DNA of 59,379 nt from Pectobacterium versatile (GTDB lineage Bacteria > Pseudomonadota > Gammaproteobacteria > Enterobacterales > Enterobacteriaceae). The DNA is taken from the NCBI RefSeq assembly GCF_020166435.1, contig NZ_JAINZP010000027.1:1-59379 (forward strand), written 5' to 3'. Below the pieces are notes generated by a model. That model ran no database searches and was not told the DNA's origin. It saw only the letters and a program-made list of their open reading frames with translations. Below, one piece after another: positions 1-11,526 of this stretch. The position numbers were made by a program, and so were the translations under genes. Every line of letters starts with the position of its first letter. Position 1 is the stretch's first letter.

Positions 1-90
1 GTTTTGCTTTATGGGTGCAGGCAAGATGAATGACTGTCCACGACGCTTTTTATGAAAGAAAGCGGCTTAACGGTCAACTCCCTTCATCAT

Positions 91-115
91 AAAACCCCGC
101 TTCGGTGGGTTTTTG
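91..115 (+). terminator. Rho-independent terminator of repeat copy 1
   Basis: An ACCC stem with a bulged C and a TTCG tetraloop closes on GTGGGT and runs into a T5 tract. It is the kind of terminator that ends the rnpB transcript and each downstream repeat. Confidence 0.7.
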
Positions 116-202
116 CTTTATGGGTGCAGGCAAGATGAATGACTGTCCACGACGCTTTTTATGAAAGAAAGCGGCTTAACGGTCAACTCCCTTCATCATG
201 AA

Positions 203-228
203 ACTGCCGCTTTGGCGGGAGGCTTTTT
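203..228 (+). terminator. Rho-independent terminator of repeat copy 2
   Basis: The stem CCGC/GCGG with a TTTG loop is extended by outer pairs and followed by CTTTTT. Its sequence differs from the terminator of copy 1 although the preceding bases are identical, so the tandem unit ends here. Confidence 0.65.
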
Positions 229-375
229 CCTTCATCCTGCCATGTAGGCCATACCTTTCAAATTAATTGATGTTCTCCATCACATAACTCTGACTTTTTC
301 TGTGCCATAAAGCGCGTAAAGTAAGGCCATCGCGTGTGACTGCACGCTCGCTGACATCTTTCAGAGGATATGACT

Positions 376-1161
376 ATGAACAACACTTCCCGGATGCCTG
401 CACTGTTCCTCGGCCACGGTAGCCCGATGAACGTGTTGGAAAGCAATGTGTATACTCAGGCATGGCAAACGCTGGGTGAGACGCTGCCGCGTCCGAAGGC
501 GATTATCGCGGTTTCCGCCCACTGGTATACCCGGGGCACGGCCGTGACGGCGATGGAAAACCCACGCACCATCCATGACTTTGGTGGTTTCCCGCAGGCG
601 CTGTTTGATACCCAGTATCCGGCACCCGGTTCGCCTGAGTTGGCGGCGAGAATCCAGCAGGTGCTGGCGCCGTATCCTGTTACTGCCGATCAAAGCCAAT
701 GGGGTTTGGATCACGGCTCTTGGGGCGTGCTGATCAAGATGTATCCCGATGCGGATATTCCCGTTGTGCAACTGAGTGTGGACGGTACGCAGCCTGCTGT
801 ATATCACTACGAATTAGGGCGCAAGCTGGCGGCACTGCGTGATGAAGGCTTCATGATTGTGGCCAGTGGTAACGTCGTGCATAACCTGCGGATGGTGAAA
901 TGGGATGGTGATGCAGAGCCGTATCCGTGGGCTATCTCATTCAATCAATTTGTGCGTGATAACCTGGCTTATCAGGGCGACGACCATCCGTTGGTTAATT
1001 TTATGCAGCATGATGGTGCCGCATTATCCAACCCGACGCCCGATCACTATTTCCCGCTGCTCTATGTACTGGGAAGCTGGGACGGCAAAGAAGCAATCAG
1101 CATTCCGGTCGATGGGCTTGAAATGGGATCGCTGAGTATGCTGTCGGTGCAGGTGGGTTAA
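376..1161 (+). CDS. ygiD: 4,5-DOPA extradiol dioxygenase family protein YgiD
   Basis: LigB-type extradiol dioxygenase of about 261 residues, the usual length for E. coli YgiD, which opens the aromatic ring of L-DOPA using a bound metal. Likely metal-ligand histidines lie in the N-terminal GHGSP motif, in SAHW about 35 residues later, in GNVVHN and in PDHYFPL near the C terminus. Two in-frame ATGs exist. The one at 370 is only one base from the AGAGGA Shine-Dalgarno, while the one at 376 has seven-base spacing, so I chose 376. It converges with ygiC across a shared terminator. Physiological substrate unknown. Confidence 0.9.
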   Translation: MNNTSRMPALFLGHGSPMNVLESNVYTQAWQTLGETLPRPKAIIAVSAHWYTRGTAVTAMENPRTIHDFGGFPQALFDTQYPAPGSPELAARIQQVLAPYPVTADQSQWGLDHGSWGVLIKMYPDADIPVVQLSVDGTQPAVYHYELGRKLAALRDEGFMIVASGNVVHNLRMVKWDGDAEPYPWAISFNQFVRDNLAYQGDDHPLVNFMQHDGAALSNPTPDHYFPLLYVLGSWDGKEAISIPVDGLEMGSLSMLSVQVG

Positions 1162-1186
1162 TTCGCTTTTTGCGGTAGAAATGAGA

Positions 1187-1210
1187 AAGGCACGATTTTC
1201 ATCGTGCCTT
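1187..1210. terminator. Bidirectional terminator between ygiD and ygiC
   Basis: A perfect 10-bp stem (AAGGCACGAT/ATCGTGCCTT) with a TTTC loop lies between the convergent stops of ygiD and ygiC, with T-rich flanks on either strand. Confidence 0.7.
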
Positions 1211-1229
1211 ATTACTTTCAATTTGATGC

Positions 1230-2390
1230 TTAATCCAGAATGGTATGCGGATAGAAGCGTGAGAGATCCTGCGTGATCAGGGCGCGATCTTCACGTACGC
1301 CGATACCACAAGGTTGATCGTTCACCAGCCAGCTACCAATCAGTGTATAGCTGTCGCCGAATTTCGGCAGTTGATGGTACTGCTGGACGATCATCCCTTC
1401 TTCGCCGTAAGGGCCGTCGGCTGACGCAATCTCTTTGCCATTTTCGACGATCTGGATGTTCGCCCCTTCGCGTGAAAACAGCGGCTTAATGACGTAGCTG
1501 TCCAGCTCAGGATGTTCATCTTCTGCGAAATAGGCAGGAAGCAGGTTGGGGTGGTTTGGGAACATTTCCCACAGCATCGGCAGCAGCGCTTTATTAGAAA
1601 TGATGCTTTTCCAGGCCGGTTCCAGCCAGCGCACGCCCGCATCTTCCAGCTTGGTGGAAAACATCTCGCGCAGCATGAACTCCCACGGATACAGCTTGAA
1701 CAGATTACCAATCACCTGATTTTCAGGATCGGTAAACTGGCCTTTCTCACCGAGGCCGATTTCCTCAATGTACAGAAACTCGCTCGGCAGACCCGCTTCC
1801 AGAGCGCAATCCTGAAGGTATTGCACCGTACCACGATCTTCTTCCGTATCCTGACAGCAGGCGAAATGCAGTAAGCCGAAGCCGTGATTGAGCTTTAGTT
1901 CTTCAAAGCGTTCGATCAGCTTTTCCTGAATGCTGTTGTACTGGTCAGAATTCTGCGGCAGATTTCCGGCGTTGATTTGATCTTCCAGCCAGAGCCACTG
2001 GAAAAAAGCTGCTTCGTACAGCGACGTCGGGGTATCGGCATTGTTCTCCAGCAGTTTTGCTGGGGATTTGCCGTCATATGCCAGATCGAGGCGTGAATAC
2101 AGCGAAGGCTGATTGGTGCGCCATGAATGTCTGACGAATTCCCAGGTGTGTTTGGGAATACGGAATTTAGCGAGCAGCGCGTCGCTGTTGACGACTTTTT
2201 CCACTACTTGCAGACACATCTGGTGCAGCTCTGCGGTGGCTTCTTCCAGCTCTTCGATCTGGGCAAGCGTGAACTGGTAGTAAGCCTCTTCGCTCCAGTA
2301 GGGCTCGCCGTACATGGTGTGGAAACGAAAACCAAACTCGGTGGCTTTTTCCTGCCAGTCAGGACGCGCTGTAATATCTATCCGCTTCAT
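1230..2390 (-). CDS. ygiC: Glutathionylspermidine synthase-like ATP-grasp protein YgiC
   Basis: 386 residues, equal to E. coli YgiC. The family shares the C-terminal ATP-grasp ligase fold of glutathionylspermidine synthetase (GSP_synth) but lacks the amidase half, so it probably ligates an unknown carboxylate and amine. The C-terminal part carries conserved stretches such as [14 protein letters not shown] and the final [17 protein letters not shown] region. It follows ygiB by 10 bases on the same strand and both are cotranscribed after tolC in E. coli, where the genes are linked to envelope stress. The name is secure; the reaction is not established. Confidence 0.88.
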   Translation of the reverse strand: MKRIDITARPDWQEKATEFGFRFHTMYGEPYWSEEAYYQFTLAQIEELEEATAELHQMCLQVVEKVVNSDALLAKFRIPKHTWEFVRHSWRTNQPSLYSRLDLAYDGKSPAKLLENNADTPTSLYEAAFFQWLWLEDQINAGNLPQNSDQYNSIQEKLIERFEELKLNHGFGLLHFACCQDTEEDRGTVQYLQDCALEAGLPSEFLYIEEIGLGEKGQFTDPENQVIGNLFKLYPWEFMLREMFSTKLEDAGVRWLEPAWKSIISNKALLPMLWEMFPNHPNLLPAYFAEDEHPELDSYVIKPLFSREGANIQIVENGKEIASADGPYGEEGMIVQQYHQLPKFGDSYTLIGSWLVNDQPCGIGVREDRALITQDLSRFYPHTILD

Positions 2391-2400
2391 TCAATACGCC

Positions 2401-3075
2401 TCAGCCGCCCATGCTACGGGAAGAGCTGGAACTTGAACTGGCGCTACTGCGCTGCATGCTGTTTTGCTTCGCGACGGTTTCACCAAATCCACCACGCGTG
2501 ATGGTCGAGGTGGTTGCAGGCTTCGGTGCCAATGCGGTTTTAGGCACGGTCATTGTGCGGCCTGTTGTCGCGTTACCGTAGTTTTTGCCGGTGGCATCAA
2601 CGAATTTGCCGTTAGCCGGGCTGGCCGGTGATTTTGAACTGAACAGCGGTTGCTGTGTGAAACCGGCTCCACCACTCATCATTCTGCCCATCATGTAACC
2701 GGCCATCAGCGGCATCCAGGACATACCGCCGCCCTGCTGCGATTCTGCTGCCATACCGGCCTGTGCCGGTGCAGGCGTTTGAGTACACTGCGCTTCGCCA
2801 AATTCCGCTACGCAGTCTTCTTTGGTGGCGTATTTCGGGGCCGTTTTTTCTGCTTCTTTTAACGCATTATTGTAAGCGGTGGTGCATTGGGCAGCCATTG
2901 ACGGGTTCGCTGACGAACAATCATCCGCATTCTGGTAGAGGGAGACGGTTTCATCAGTTTGTTCGCAGCCCGCGAGGAAAAATACGGCGCTGACGGCCAA
3001 AGCAACAGGTGCCAGACGGTAAGTCCGCCATTCCTTGCGGAACGTTTCCTGATTAATATTTTTTGTACGTTTCAT
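2401..3075 (-). CDS. ygiB: YgiB family envelope lipoprotein (DUF1190)
   Basis: 224 residues starting MKRTKNI. An N-terminal signal segment ends in a lipobox (VFFLAGC), so a lipidated outer or periplasmic protein is likely. The middle has the conserved [19 protein letters not shown] block with paired cysteines. A Gly/Met segment follows ([12 protein letters not shown]) and the tail is low-complexity Ser-rich, ending SRSMGG. A longer frame opens at 3114, but the E. coli homologue begins at MKRTK and GGGAT precedes this ATG, so I use 3075. It sits between tolC and ygiC in a tolC-ygiB-ygiC order. Function unknown. Confidence 0.88.
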   Translation of the reverse strand: MKRTKNINQETFRKEWRTYRLAPVALAVSAVFFLAGCEQTDETVSLYQNADDCSSANPSMAAQCTTAYNNALKEAEKTAPKYATKEDCVAEFGEAQCTQTPAPAQAGMAAESQQGGGMSWMPLMAGYMMGRMMSGGAGFTQQPLFSSKSPASPANGKFVDATGKNYGNATTGRTMTVPKTALAPKPATTSTITRGGFGETVAKQNSMQRSSASSSSSSSRSMGG

Positions 3076-3290
3076 CGTGTTTATCCCAGAGCAAAGCATC
3101 ACAGCCAATAACAAATAAGTGTGCCTAAGAATAGGGGAACGCTGCTTGAATTTAAAGCGGCAATAGGTGTAACTGAAGGCGTCTTTACGTTGCTATACAT
3201 TACGTTGTGCAACGTTTCGCTTTATGGCGAAAGCAGGCGGTTCCTGTGTTCTGGTGCCGTCGCGTTATTTTGTGGAAAAAGCGCGGGTAT

Positions 3291-3314
3291 AAAAAAGGGG
3301 AACCGTGGTTCCCC
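3291..3314 (-). terminator. Terminator downstream of tolC
   Basis: Read on the minus strand, GGGGAACC-AC-GGTTCCCC forms a perfect 8-bp stem followed by T6. It lies 30 bases after the tolC stop, so most tolC transcripts probably end before ygiBC and the downstream pair depends on read-through or its own promoter. Confidence 0.85.
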
Positions 3315-3345
3315 TGTATTTGATGCGTGTAAACGCAGCTACCGA

Positions 3346-4737
3346 TTAACGCTGCGCTGAGGCGGTAGTGGCCTGCGGAGCTGTATTGTCGGTTACGGCT
3401 GGCGTGGTTGAAACCGGCTGACCCAGTGACGCATTCAGCGTTTGCAGATCGGTTTCGCTCAACGTGCCTTGCGCGGACTTAATGTTTAACTGATTGATCA
3501 GGTAATCATAACGAGCGCTAGAGAGCTGCTGTTTGGCGTTATACAGCGTGGTGGTGGCATCCAGCACGTCAACGATGGTGCGCGTTCCTACCTGATAACC
3601 GGCTTCCATCGCATCCAGAGAGCTTTGTGCAGACACTTCAGCCTGTTTGTAAGCGTTGATGCTGCTGATGGACGCTGAAATATTGTTAAACGATGAACGT
3701 ACCGTCTGGATCACAGAACGGTGTGCGCTTTCCAGCAGTTCACTCGAGCTAACATAGCCGTGCTGCGCCTGCTTCACTTGAGAATTGGTGGCACCGCCGC
3801 TGTAGAGCGGCAGGGTGAAATTGATGCCAACTCTGTGCTGTCCTGCGTCGGTATCGCTAAAGTTGCCGCCATTCGTCCGTGAGCCGGAATAGCGGGTATC
3901 GCTCACACCCGTTGATGCGGTGAGATCCAACGTCGGCATATAGCCTGTCTCGGCGGAGCGAATTTGCTCGCGTGCCAAATCCTGACTCAAACGTGCGGAC
4001 AATAGGTTCAGGTTGCGGTTTTCGGCTTCTTTCAGCAGGTTGTTAACCGCTTCAGGTTTCTGGGTAGAGAAACGCTCGATATTCAGACCGGCCAACTGCG
4101 GGTAGAAATTGCCGGTAATCTGACGCAGTGATTCCAGCGCGTTATCCAGCGTATTACGCGTTAACACTTCATTTGCCAACACGCTGTCATACTGTGATCG
4201 GGCGTTCTGAACGTCAGTAATCGCCACAAGACCTACATTGAAGCGCTGCGTCGTTTGATCCAACTGACGATAAATTGCCTGTTTCTGCGCATTGATGTAG
4301 GACAGCGAGTCAATGGCGCGTAGCACGTTGAAATAAGCGGTTGCGGTGTTCAGCATCAGGTTTTGCTGCGCGGTCTGATAAGTGACGTCTTCAATACCCG
4401 CTTGTTTTTCCTGCAACGTCAGCGCACGCCATTTCGACATGTCGAACAGCGTCTGGGTTAGCTGCAATGCAGCGCTTTTCTCGTTGCTGTTGACGCCATT
4501 ACTGTCGCGGTAACCCTTGTTATAGGTATAACCTGCATTGATTCCCAACTGCGGCAGTAACGGGCTGCGTGATTCGTTGATTTTTTCAAACGCGGCGTCG
4601 CGGGTTGCCGCAGAGCTGCGTAAATCAGGGTTGGTGCTTTTTGCCTGCTGGTAGACCTGTAACAGGTTTTCCGCCTGACTCATGGCGCTAAAGCCGCCCA
4701 GGCTCAGACCAATAAGAAGAGGGAGCAATTTCTTCAT
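3346..4737 (-). CDS. tolC: Outer membrane efflux channel TolC
   Basis: 463-residue outer membrane channel that pairs with AcrAB-type pumps and type I secretion systems. A Sec signal (MKKLLPLLIGLSLGGFSAMSQA) is followed by the two tandem OEP repeats of the family, with long helices and an Asn/Gln-rich periplasmic barrel. The end is a variable Thr/Ala-rich tail, so the protein is somewhat shorter than E. coli TolC (493). The frame opens at 4743, but AAGGA abuts that ATG; the second ATG at 4737 has six-base spacing and the conserved MKKLLP start. It is divergent from nudF, as in other enterics. Confidence 0.95.
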   Translation of the reverse strand: MKKLLPLLIGLSLGGFSAMSQAENLLQVYQQAKSTNPDLRSSAATRDAAFEKINESRSPLLPQLGINAGYTYNKGYRDSNGVNSNEKSAALQLTQTLFDMSKWRALTLQEKQAGIEDVTYQTAQQNLMLNTATAYFNVLRAIDSLSYINAQKQAIYRQLDQTTQRFNVGLVAITDVQNARSQYDSVLANEVLTRNTLDNALESLRQITGNFYPQLAGLNIERFSTQKPEAVNNLLKEAENRNLNLLSARLSQDLAREQIRSAETGYMPTLDLTASTGVSDTRYSGSRTNGGNFSDTDAGQHRVGINFTLPLYSGGATNSQVKQAQHGYVSSSELLESAHRSVIQTVRSSFNNISASISSINAYKQAEVSAQSSLDAMEAGYQVGTRTIVDVLDATTTLYNAKQQLSSARYDYLINQLNIKSAQGTLSETDLQTLNASLGQPVSTTPAVTDNTAPQATTASAQR

Positions 4738-5073
4738 TTGCATTCCTTGTTGTGCAGCAATCTCGCTATGGTAGCGCTGTCTGTAGACGAATAATTGTCG
4801 ATTCTATCAGAATCTGCCAATAGGATAAGGTAGCTGAACGTGCCATCTTTCAGCGGAATATGCCCACAGGGTCAGGTAAATTGACCTGTTGGATGATTCA
4901 GTGCGGCGTTTTGCTGTTCAGTAAGGCACCGAAAAGTGGTGCGATGGGCGAGTATAGCCCCACTTCGCTGACGTAACGCCTAATAAACGTTCAAAAACAA
5001 TGATGAGTATAATGACAGCGGATTCCGCCATACAATACCGGATTCCATTAATACTTGTTACAGGAGTACAGCC

Positions 5074-5706
5074 ATGTCGTCTTCCGCATCCGGTCCGGTT
5101 ACTTTCACCAAAGATGATGTAGAAATTATTGCACGCGAAACGCTGTACGACGGTTTTTTTTCGCTGGAGCGTTACCGTTTCCGCCATCGCCTGTTTAATG
5201 GCGGCATGAGCGGTGAGGTCAGCCGTGAGATCTTCGAACGCGGCCATGCCGTGGTGTTGCTGCCTTACGATCCGGTGCGTGATGAAGTGGTATTAATAGA
5301 ACAGATTCGTATCGCTGCCTACGACACCAGCGCGTCTCCCTGGCTGTTTGAGCTGGTGGCTGGCATGATTGAGCCGGGAGAAAGCCACGAAGAGGTGGCG
5401 CGGCGCGAAGCAGAGGAAGAAGCCGGATTAAGGGTTGGCCGTTGTCGACCGATAATCAACTATCTTGCCAGCCCCGGCGGCACCAGTGAGCGTCTGGCGG
5501 TGATAGTGGGCGAAGTGGATACGCGTACGGCGAAAGGCATTCACGGCCTGGCGGAAGAGAATGAAGATATCCGTGTACATGTGGTGAGCCGTAAACAAAG
5601 TTATCAATGGGTTGAAGAAGGCATCGTTGATAACGCCGCGTCTGTCATTGCCTTGCAATGGTTGGCGTTGCACCATGAAGAACTGAAACGTGAGTGGGTG
5701 GATTGA
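5074..5706 (+). CDS. nudF: ADP-ribose pyrophosphatase NudF
   Basis: 210 residues, matching E. coli NudF (209). It hydrolyses ADP-ribose to AMP and ribose 5-phosphate. The Nudix box is intact at about residues 97-119: it starts GMIEPGE, contains REAEEEAG, and satisfies the GX5EX7REUXEEXGU pattern for metal binding. CAGGAG precedes the ATG. It is followed after four bases by yqiB, in the conserved nudF-yqiB-cpdA-yqiA-parE order. Confidence 0.95.
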   Translation: MSSSASGPVTFTKDDVEIIARETLYDGFFSLERYRFRHRLFNGGMSGEVSREIFERGHAVVLLPYDPVRDEVVLIEQIRIAAYDTSASPWLFELVAGMIEPGESHEEVARREAEEEAGLRVGRCRPIINYLASPGGTSERLAVIVGEVDTRTAKGIHGLAEENEDIRVHVVSRKQSYQWVEEGIVDNAASVIALQWLALHHEELKREWVD

Positions 5707-5710
5707 ATTT

Positions 5711-6142
5711 ATGAAACGTTATACACCGGATTTCCCGGCCATGATGAGGCTATGTGAAACCAACTTCATGCAATTGCGGCGTTTGCTGCCAAAAATTGAT
5801 GAAGTCGGCGAAATCGCGGTTTATCACGTCAATAATGCGGTCTATCAACTGACAATTCTTGAGTCTACCCGCTATACCTCATTGGTGGAAATTAAGCAGA
5901 CAGCGCCCACTGTCAGCTATTGGAGCCTGCCAATGATGAGCGTTAGGTTGTATCATGATGCGTTGGTTGCGGAAGTGTGTGCCAGCCAGCAGATCTTTCG
6001 TTTCAAAGCACGTTATGATTATCCTAATAAGAAGTTACATCAACGTGACGAAAAGCATCAAATTAATCAGTTTCTTGCTGATTGGCTAAAGTATTGTTTG
6101 GCGTATGGTTCGATGTCGATACCGGTTTTTGATACCCAATAG
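5711..6142 (+). CDS. yqiB: DUF1249 protein YqiB
   Basis: 143 residues beginning [18 protein letters not shown], close to E. coli YqiB throughout (for example [20 protein letters not shown]). No enzymatic motif is evident and the function is unknown. The frame can be extended back to 5690 inside nudF, but the conserved start is the ATG at 5711, four bases after the nudF stop, consistent with translational coupling. Confidence 0.9.
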   Translation: MKRYTPDFPAMMRLCETNFMQLRRLLPKIDEVGEIAVYHVNNAVYQLTILESTRYTSLVEIKQTAPTVSYWSLPMMSVRLYHDALVAEVCASQQIFRFKARYDYPNKKLHQRDEKHQINQFLADWLKYCLAYGSMSIPVFDTQ

Positions 6143-6190
6143 ATTTCAACACGCAGGAAAGTGGCTGGCGAGCCACCAAGGGAAACCAAC

Positions 6191-6328
6191 GTATACCCTA
6201 AATAATTCGAGTTGCAGGACAAAACATTATCGTTTTGAACAACGCAAGGCGTTGACCCGCTAGGGCGAGGCTCAGAGATGAGCCGAGTATTGCCAACGCA
6301 CATGCAGCTTGAAGTATGATGGGTATAT
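6191..6328. repeat. Dispersed palindromic intergenic element (ERIC/MITE-like)
   Basis: About 138 bases between yqiB and cpdA, starting GTATACCCTAAATAATTCGA and ending in GCAGCTTGAAGTATGATGGG plus TATA. The ends are imperfect inverted repeats sharing TATACCC and a TTGCAG/CTGCA core, so the element can fold into a long hairpin. The first 27 bases recur with few changes at 57318, which shows it is dispersed. I recall similar text in intergenic regions of Pectobacterium, Serratia and Yersinia. No coding potential. Confidence 0.75.
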
Positions 6329-6383
6329 TCTGCAATTTGAAAGATGACGGGTAGAGACAGATTTACGTAACCAAGGACACCAT

Positions 6384-7211
6384 TTGGAAAGCCTGTTGAC
6401 ACTGCCTGTGGCGAGTGGCGCCAGAGTCAGGATTTTACAAATAACAGATACCCATCTTTTTGCGGGCGAGCATGAAACCTTGCTGGGTATCAACACCTAT
6501 CGTAGCTATCACGCTGTGCTGAATGCCATCAAGGCTCGGCAGGATGCGTTTGATTTGATCGTCGCGACGGGCGATTTGGCACAGGATCACACGCTGCAAG
6601 CCTATCACCATTTCTCACGCGGGATTGCGCAGATCCCTGCACCTTGCGTATGGCTTCCGGGTAATCACGATTTCCAACCGGCGATGGTCGATGCGCTGGC
6701 TGACGCCGGTATTGCACCGTCCAAACATGTGCTGCTGGGCGACAAGTGGCAAATCATCTTGTTGGACAGTCAGGTATTTGGCGTCCCACACGGCGAGTTG
6801 AGCGAATACCAGCTTGAATGGCTGGAACGCAGCCTGAAAAGTCAGCCTGACCGCTTTACGCTGTTGCTGCTGCACCATCATCCGCATCCTTCCGGCTGTA
6901 CCTGGCTCGATCAGCATAGCCTGCGTAACGCGCACAATCTGTCTGCGGTGCTGGATCGCTATCCACAGGTGAACACCGTACTGTGCGGACATATTCATCA
7001 GGAGATGGATTTTGACTGGCATGGCCGCCGCTTGCTGGCCACGCCGTCGACCTGCGTACAGTTCAAACCACACTGCACTAACTTCACCATTGATGACGTG
7101 GCGCCGGGCTGGCGCTATCTGGACCTGCTGCCGGATGGCCGTCTGGAAACCGAGGTCTATCGTCTCTCAGGCAGTGAATTCCTGCCTGACATGGATTCGG
7201 ACGGTTACTAA
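6384..7211 (+). CDS. cpdA: 3',5'-cyclic-AMP phosphodiesterase CpdA
   Basis: 275 residues, same length as E. coli CpdA, which hydrolyses cAMP and tunes CRP signalling. Metallophosphoesterase motifs are in order: D-x-H (ITDTHLF), GD (VATGDLAQD), GNHD (LPGNHDFQP), the histidine run LLLHHHPHP and GHIHQE. The start codon is TTG at 6384, supported by an AAGGA Shine-Dalgarno seven bases upstream and by alignment with the conserved MESLLTLP start. Its TAA overlaps the yqiA ATG by one base, so the two are coupled. Confidence 0.93.
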   Translation: MESLLTLPVASGARVRILQITDTHLFAGEHETLLGINTYRSYHAVLNAIKARQDAFDLIVATGDLAQDHTLQAYHHFSRGIAQIPAPCVWLPGNHDFQPAMVDALADAGIAPSKHVLLGDKWQIILLDSQVFGVPHGELSEYQLEWLERSLKSQPDRFTLLLLHHHPHPSGCTWLDQHSLRNAHNLSAVLDRYPQVNTVLCGHIHQEMDFDWHGRRLLATPSTCVQFKPHCTNFTIDDVAPGWRYLDLLPDGRLETEVYRLSGSEFLPDMDSDGY

Positions 7212-7792
7212 TGCCAACGCTTCTTTATCTGCACGGCTTCAACAGTACGCCACAGTCGGCGAAAGCGACGGCCTTGCAAACGTGGCTGGCAGAGCGGCAC
7301 CCTGAAATTGACATGGTGATTCCCCAGCTTCCACCGTATCCGTCGGAAGCAGCTGAGATGATGGAATCGCTGATTATGGAGCGGGCCGGTCGTCCGGTGG
7401 GCATTGTTGGCTCTTCCCTCGGTGGTTATTATGCCACCTGGTTATCCCAGTGTTTTATGCTGCCTGCCGTGGTGGTGAATCCTGCGGTGAAGCCGTTTGA
7501 ACTGTTGCTGGACCATCTCGGCGAATATCAGAACCCCTACACCGGTGAACAATATGTGCTAGAGTCTCGGCACGTTTACGATCTGAAGGTCATGCAGGTT
7601 GACCGACTGGAATCGCCGGATTTGCTCTGGCTGCTGTTGCAGGCAGGGGATGAGGTTCTGGACTATCGTCAGGCAGTCGCGTATTACACGGCCTGCCGTC
7701 AAACTGTGGAGTCAGAGGGCAATCATGCCTTTGTCGGATTTGAGCGCTTTTTCACACCGATTGTGAATTTTTTAGGGCTCACGACAGACTGA
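7211..7792 (+). CDS. yqiA: Esterase YqiA
   Basis: 193-residue alpha/beta hydrolase. It starts [15 protein letters not shown] (oxyanion region) and carries the nucleophile elbow [14 protein letters not shown]-terminal [12 protein letters not shown] supplies the catalytic histidine and [12 protein letters not shown] the acid. The E. coli homologue hydrolyses short acyl esters; the natural substrate is unclear. The ATG overlaps the cpdA stop, and parE follows after 84 bases. Confidence 0.9.
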   Translation: MPTLLYLHGFNSTPQSAKATALQTWLAERHPEIDMVIPQLPPYPSEAAEMMESLIMERAGRPVGIVGSSLGGYYATWLSQCFMLPAVVVNPAVKPFELLLDHLGEYQNPYTGEQYVLESRHVYDLKVMQVDRLESPDLLWLLLQAGDEVLDYRQAVAYYTACRQTVESEGNHAFVGFERFFTPIVNFLGLTTD

Positions 7793-7840
7793 ATCGCCGC
7801 ATATGCATTGAAAAACGAATCGCTGAACGCGGTTCGTTAA

Positions 7841-9772
<1,932 letters not shown>

Positions 9773-9814
9773 CCGCCGCTCCCTGCAGTAATTAACATCA
9801 TAAAAAATGACACG

Positions 9815-9861
9815 CTGGCTGTATGATGAGCGAACAAGCCCATGATATAGCCAGTTTTCTT
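9815..9861 (+). terminator. Terminator after parE
   Basis: CTGGCTGTATGATG pairs with CATGATATAGCCAG (12 of 14 positions), followed by TTTTCTTT. It ends the nudF-to-parE transcript before the convergent TetR gene. Confidence 0.65.
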
Positions 9862-9898
9862 TACGCTGCGGGTTAATCACGGCGGCTCAACATTCCCC

Positions 9899-10546
9899 TC
9901 ATTTCACCTGCGCGTCCCATCCCAGCAGGGCGCATTGAACGATATTCTCAAGCTCTGTTCGGCTGGCACCATCGCGTGATTGCAACACCATTCCCCCCTG
10001 TACTGCGAGAATATAGCGCGCCAGTCCGTTAACGTTCAGCGCGGCATCCAGTTCCCCCTCGGAAACCGCTTGTGAAAAGCGCGCTTCTAGCTTGAGGAGA
10101 GCCTGTGCACGTGCGTCCCGCACAATATTGCCAAGCGCGGAATGACCTTCTTCACCGACGGCGGATAGCACCAGCATACAACCGGGCGGGTCGTCTGGGC
10201 CGTTCGCCCCGGTCAGTGCTGCGGCTGAATCCATTAGGTAGGCCCGAACGGCATCACGCGCTGTCCGAGCGCTATCGAAACCCGCCCAAACGCGTGGACC
10301 ACAGTGTTCAGCGTAGTAGCGAAGTGTTTCAGCATATAACGCTTCCTTCGACCCAAACGCGGCATACAGGCTGGGCGATCCGATCCCCATCGCGGCAGTG
10401 AGATCGGACATTGAGGTGGCTGAAAAGCCCTTGCGCCAGAAGAGAAGTGTCGCCTTTTCCAGCGCTTTTTCGCGATCGAACGCACGTGGCCGCCCTTTGG
10501 CGGGACGTTCCGTTGAGGCGTTTTTAGGAGTAAATGAATTCTGCAT
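9899..10546 (-). CDS. TetR/AcrR family repressor
   Basis: 215 residues. The N-terminal helix-turn-helix spans about residues 25-70 (ALEKATLLFWRKGFSATSMS followed by DLTAAMGIGSPSLYAAFGSK). The C-terminal ligand-binding part contains the PGCMLVLSAV segment seen in TetR members that control oxidoreductases. It is divergent from an SDR gene across 82 bases, so it probably represses that gene and itself. Ligand unknown. Confidence 0.85.
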   Translation of the reverse strand: MQNSFTPKNASTERPAKGRPRAFDREKALEKATLLFWRKGFSATSMSDLTAAMGIGSPSLYAAFGSKEALYAETLRYYAEHCGPRVWAGFDSARTARDAVRAYLMDSAAALTGANGPDDPPGCMLVLSAVGEEGHSALGNIVRDARAQALLKLEARFSQAVSEGELDAALNVNGLARYILAVQGGMVLQSRDGASRTELENIVQCALLGWDAQVK

Positions 10547-10628
10547 CGTTCGTTACATAAATGAATTGACGGTTACCCAGAGGGCGTTTATAACATTATA
10601 TATCAATCACTACAAAATAGGATGAACG

Positions 10629-11369
10629 ATGACTGAATTGACTGGTAAAAAAGCGCTGGTGACTGGCGCTTCCCGCGGCATTGGTGCGGCCATCGCCCTT
10701 GAGCTGGCGGAAAAAGGCGCAGATGTGGCGATCACCTACCAGAGCTCTGAGGAACGGGCATTGGACGTGGTTCGGGCGATTGAAGCAAAGGGCCGTCGTG
10801 CATTCGCGATAAAGGCTGATAGCGCGGATGCTGAAGCCGTTGTGCGTTCGGTGAATGAAGCAGCACAAGCGCTGGGCGGTCTGGATATTCTCGTCAATAA
10901 CGCGGGGATTGCTCGTGGCGGCATGTTGTCACAACTGAGCCTTGCGGATATTGACGACACGCTGAACGTGAATGTGCGTGCTGTGGTGCTAGCATCGCAA
11001 GCGGCGATCCCGCATTTAGGCCAGGGCGGTCGCATTATCTCAATAGGATCGAGTGTCGCTGAGCGCGTTTCCATGCCGGGATTGTCGGTCTACGCGATGT
11101 CCAAATCGGCGCTACTTTCTTTTACCCGCGGGTTGGCGCGCGAGCTGGGGCCGAATGGTATCACCGTGAATCTGGTGCATCCGGGGTCAACTGACACAGA
11201 CATGAATCCGGCTGATGGCGATTACGCAGAAGCGCAACGTGCGTCGATAGCACTCGGTCACTATGGCAAGCCCGAGGACATTGCTGCTGCGGTGGCTTTT
11301 CTGGCCAGCCCAGCAGCCCGACAGATTACGGGAACAGGGATCACCGTGGATGGCGGATCCAACGCCTAA
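10629..11369 (+). CDS. SDR family NAD(P)-dependent oxidoreductase
   Basis: 246-residue classical short-chain dehydrogenase/reductase. The cofactor motif TGASRGIGAA is near residue 13, NNAG near 90, a catalytic serine in ISIGSSV, and the Y-x3-K pair in YAMSKSALLSF. The C terminus TGTGITVDGGSNA is typical of FabG-like enzymes. It is close to 3-oxoacyl-ACP reductases but is isolated from fatty-acid genes and paired with a TetR regulator, so an accessory redox role is more likely. Substrate unknown. Confidence 0.85.
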   Translation: MTELTGKKALVTGASRGIGAAIALELAEKGADVAITYQSSEERALDVVRAIEAKGRRAFAIKADSADAEAVVRSVNEAAQALGGLDILVNNAGIARGGMLSQLSLADIDDTLNVNVRAVVLASQAAIPHLGQGGRIISIGSSVAERVSMPGLSVYAMSKSALLSFTRGLARELGPNGITVNLVHPGSTDTDMNPADGDYAEAQRASIALGHYGKPEDIAAAVAFLASPAARQITGTGITVDGGSNA

Positions 11370-11526
11370 CGCGATCTTTATCGCGGTTTCATCTTGCCGG
11401 AGCGGATAAGCGGCTTCGGCAGGATGATGTTCGGACGACGGCAGTCATTTATAAGTGGCTGCGGTATGATGCGAGTACACGATAACGTTTGGGTAAATAC
11501 CAAATCGATGGCAGGTGTACTCGTTT

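Larger units (their letters stand above)
1..230 (+). repeat. rnpB-downstream tandem repeats, two copies (period 109)
   Basis: Two direct repeats with a period of 109 bases (about 12-90 and 121-199) are identical over nearly 80 bases and then diverge into different terminator hairpins. The shared text, including GATGAATGACTGTCCACGAC, an AAAGAAAGCGGCTTA stretch and CGGTCAA, matches my memory of the 3' end of bacterial RNase P RNA (rnpB) and of the tandem repeats that follow it in E. coli. The window therefore probably starts just after mature rnpB. Neither copy is a whole M1 RNA; both are partial duplications of its 3' end. The link to rnpB is recalled knowledge, while the duplication is seen directly. 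Confidence 0.75.

Noticed and set aside
1-199. Tandem repeats at the window start as a CRISPR array
   Set aside because: The unit is 109 bases with no short repeat/unique spacer pattern, and each copy ends in a terminator; it resembles rnpB-tail repeats.
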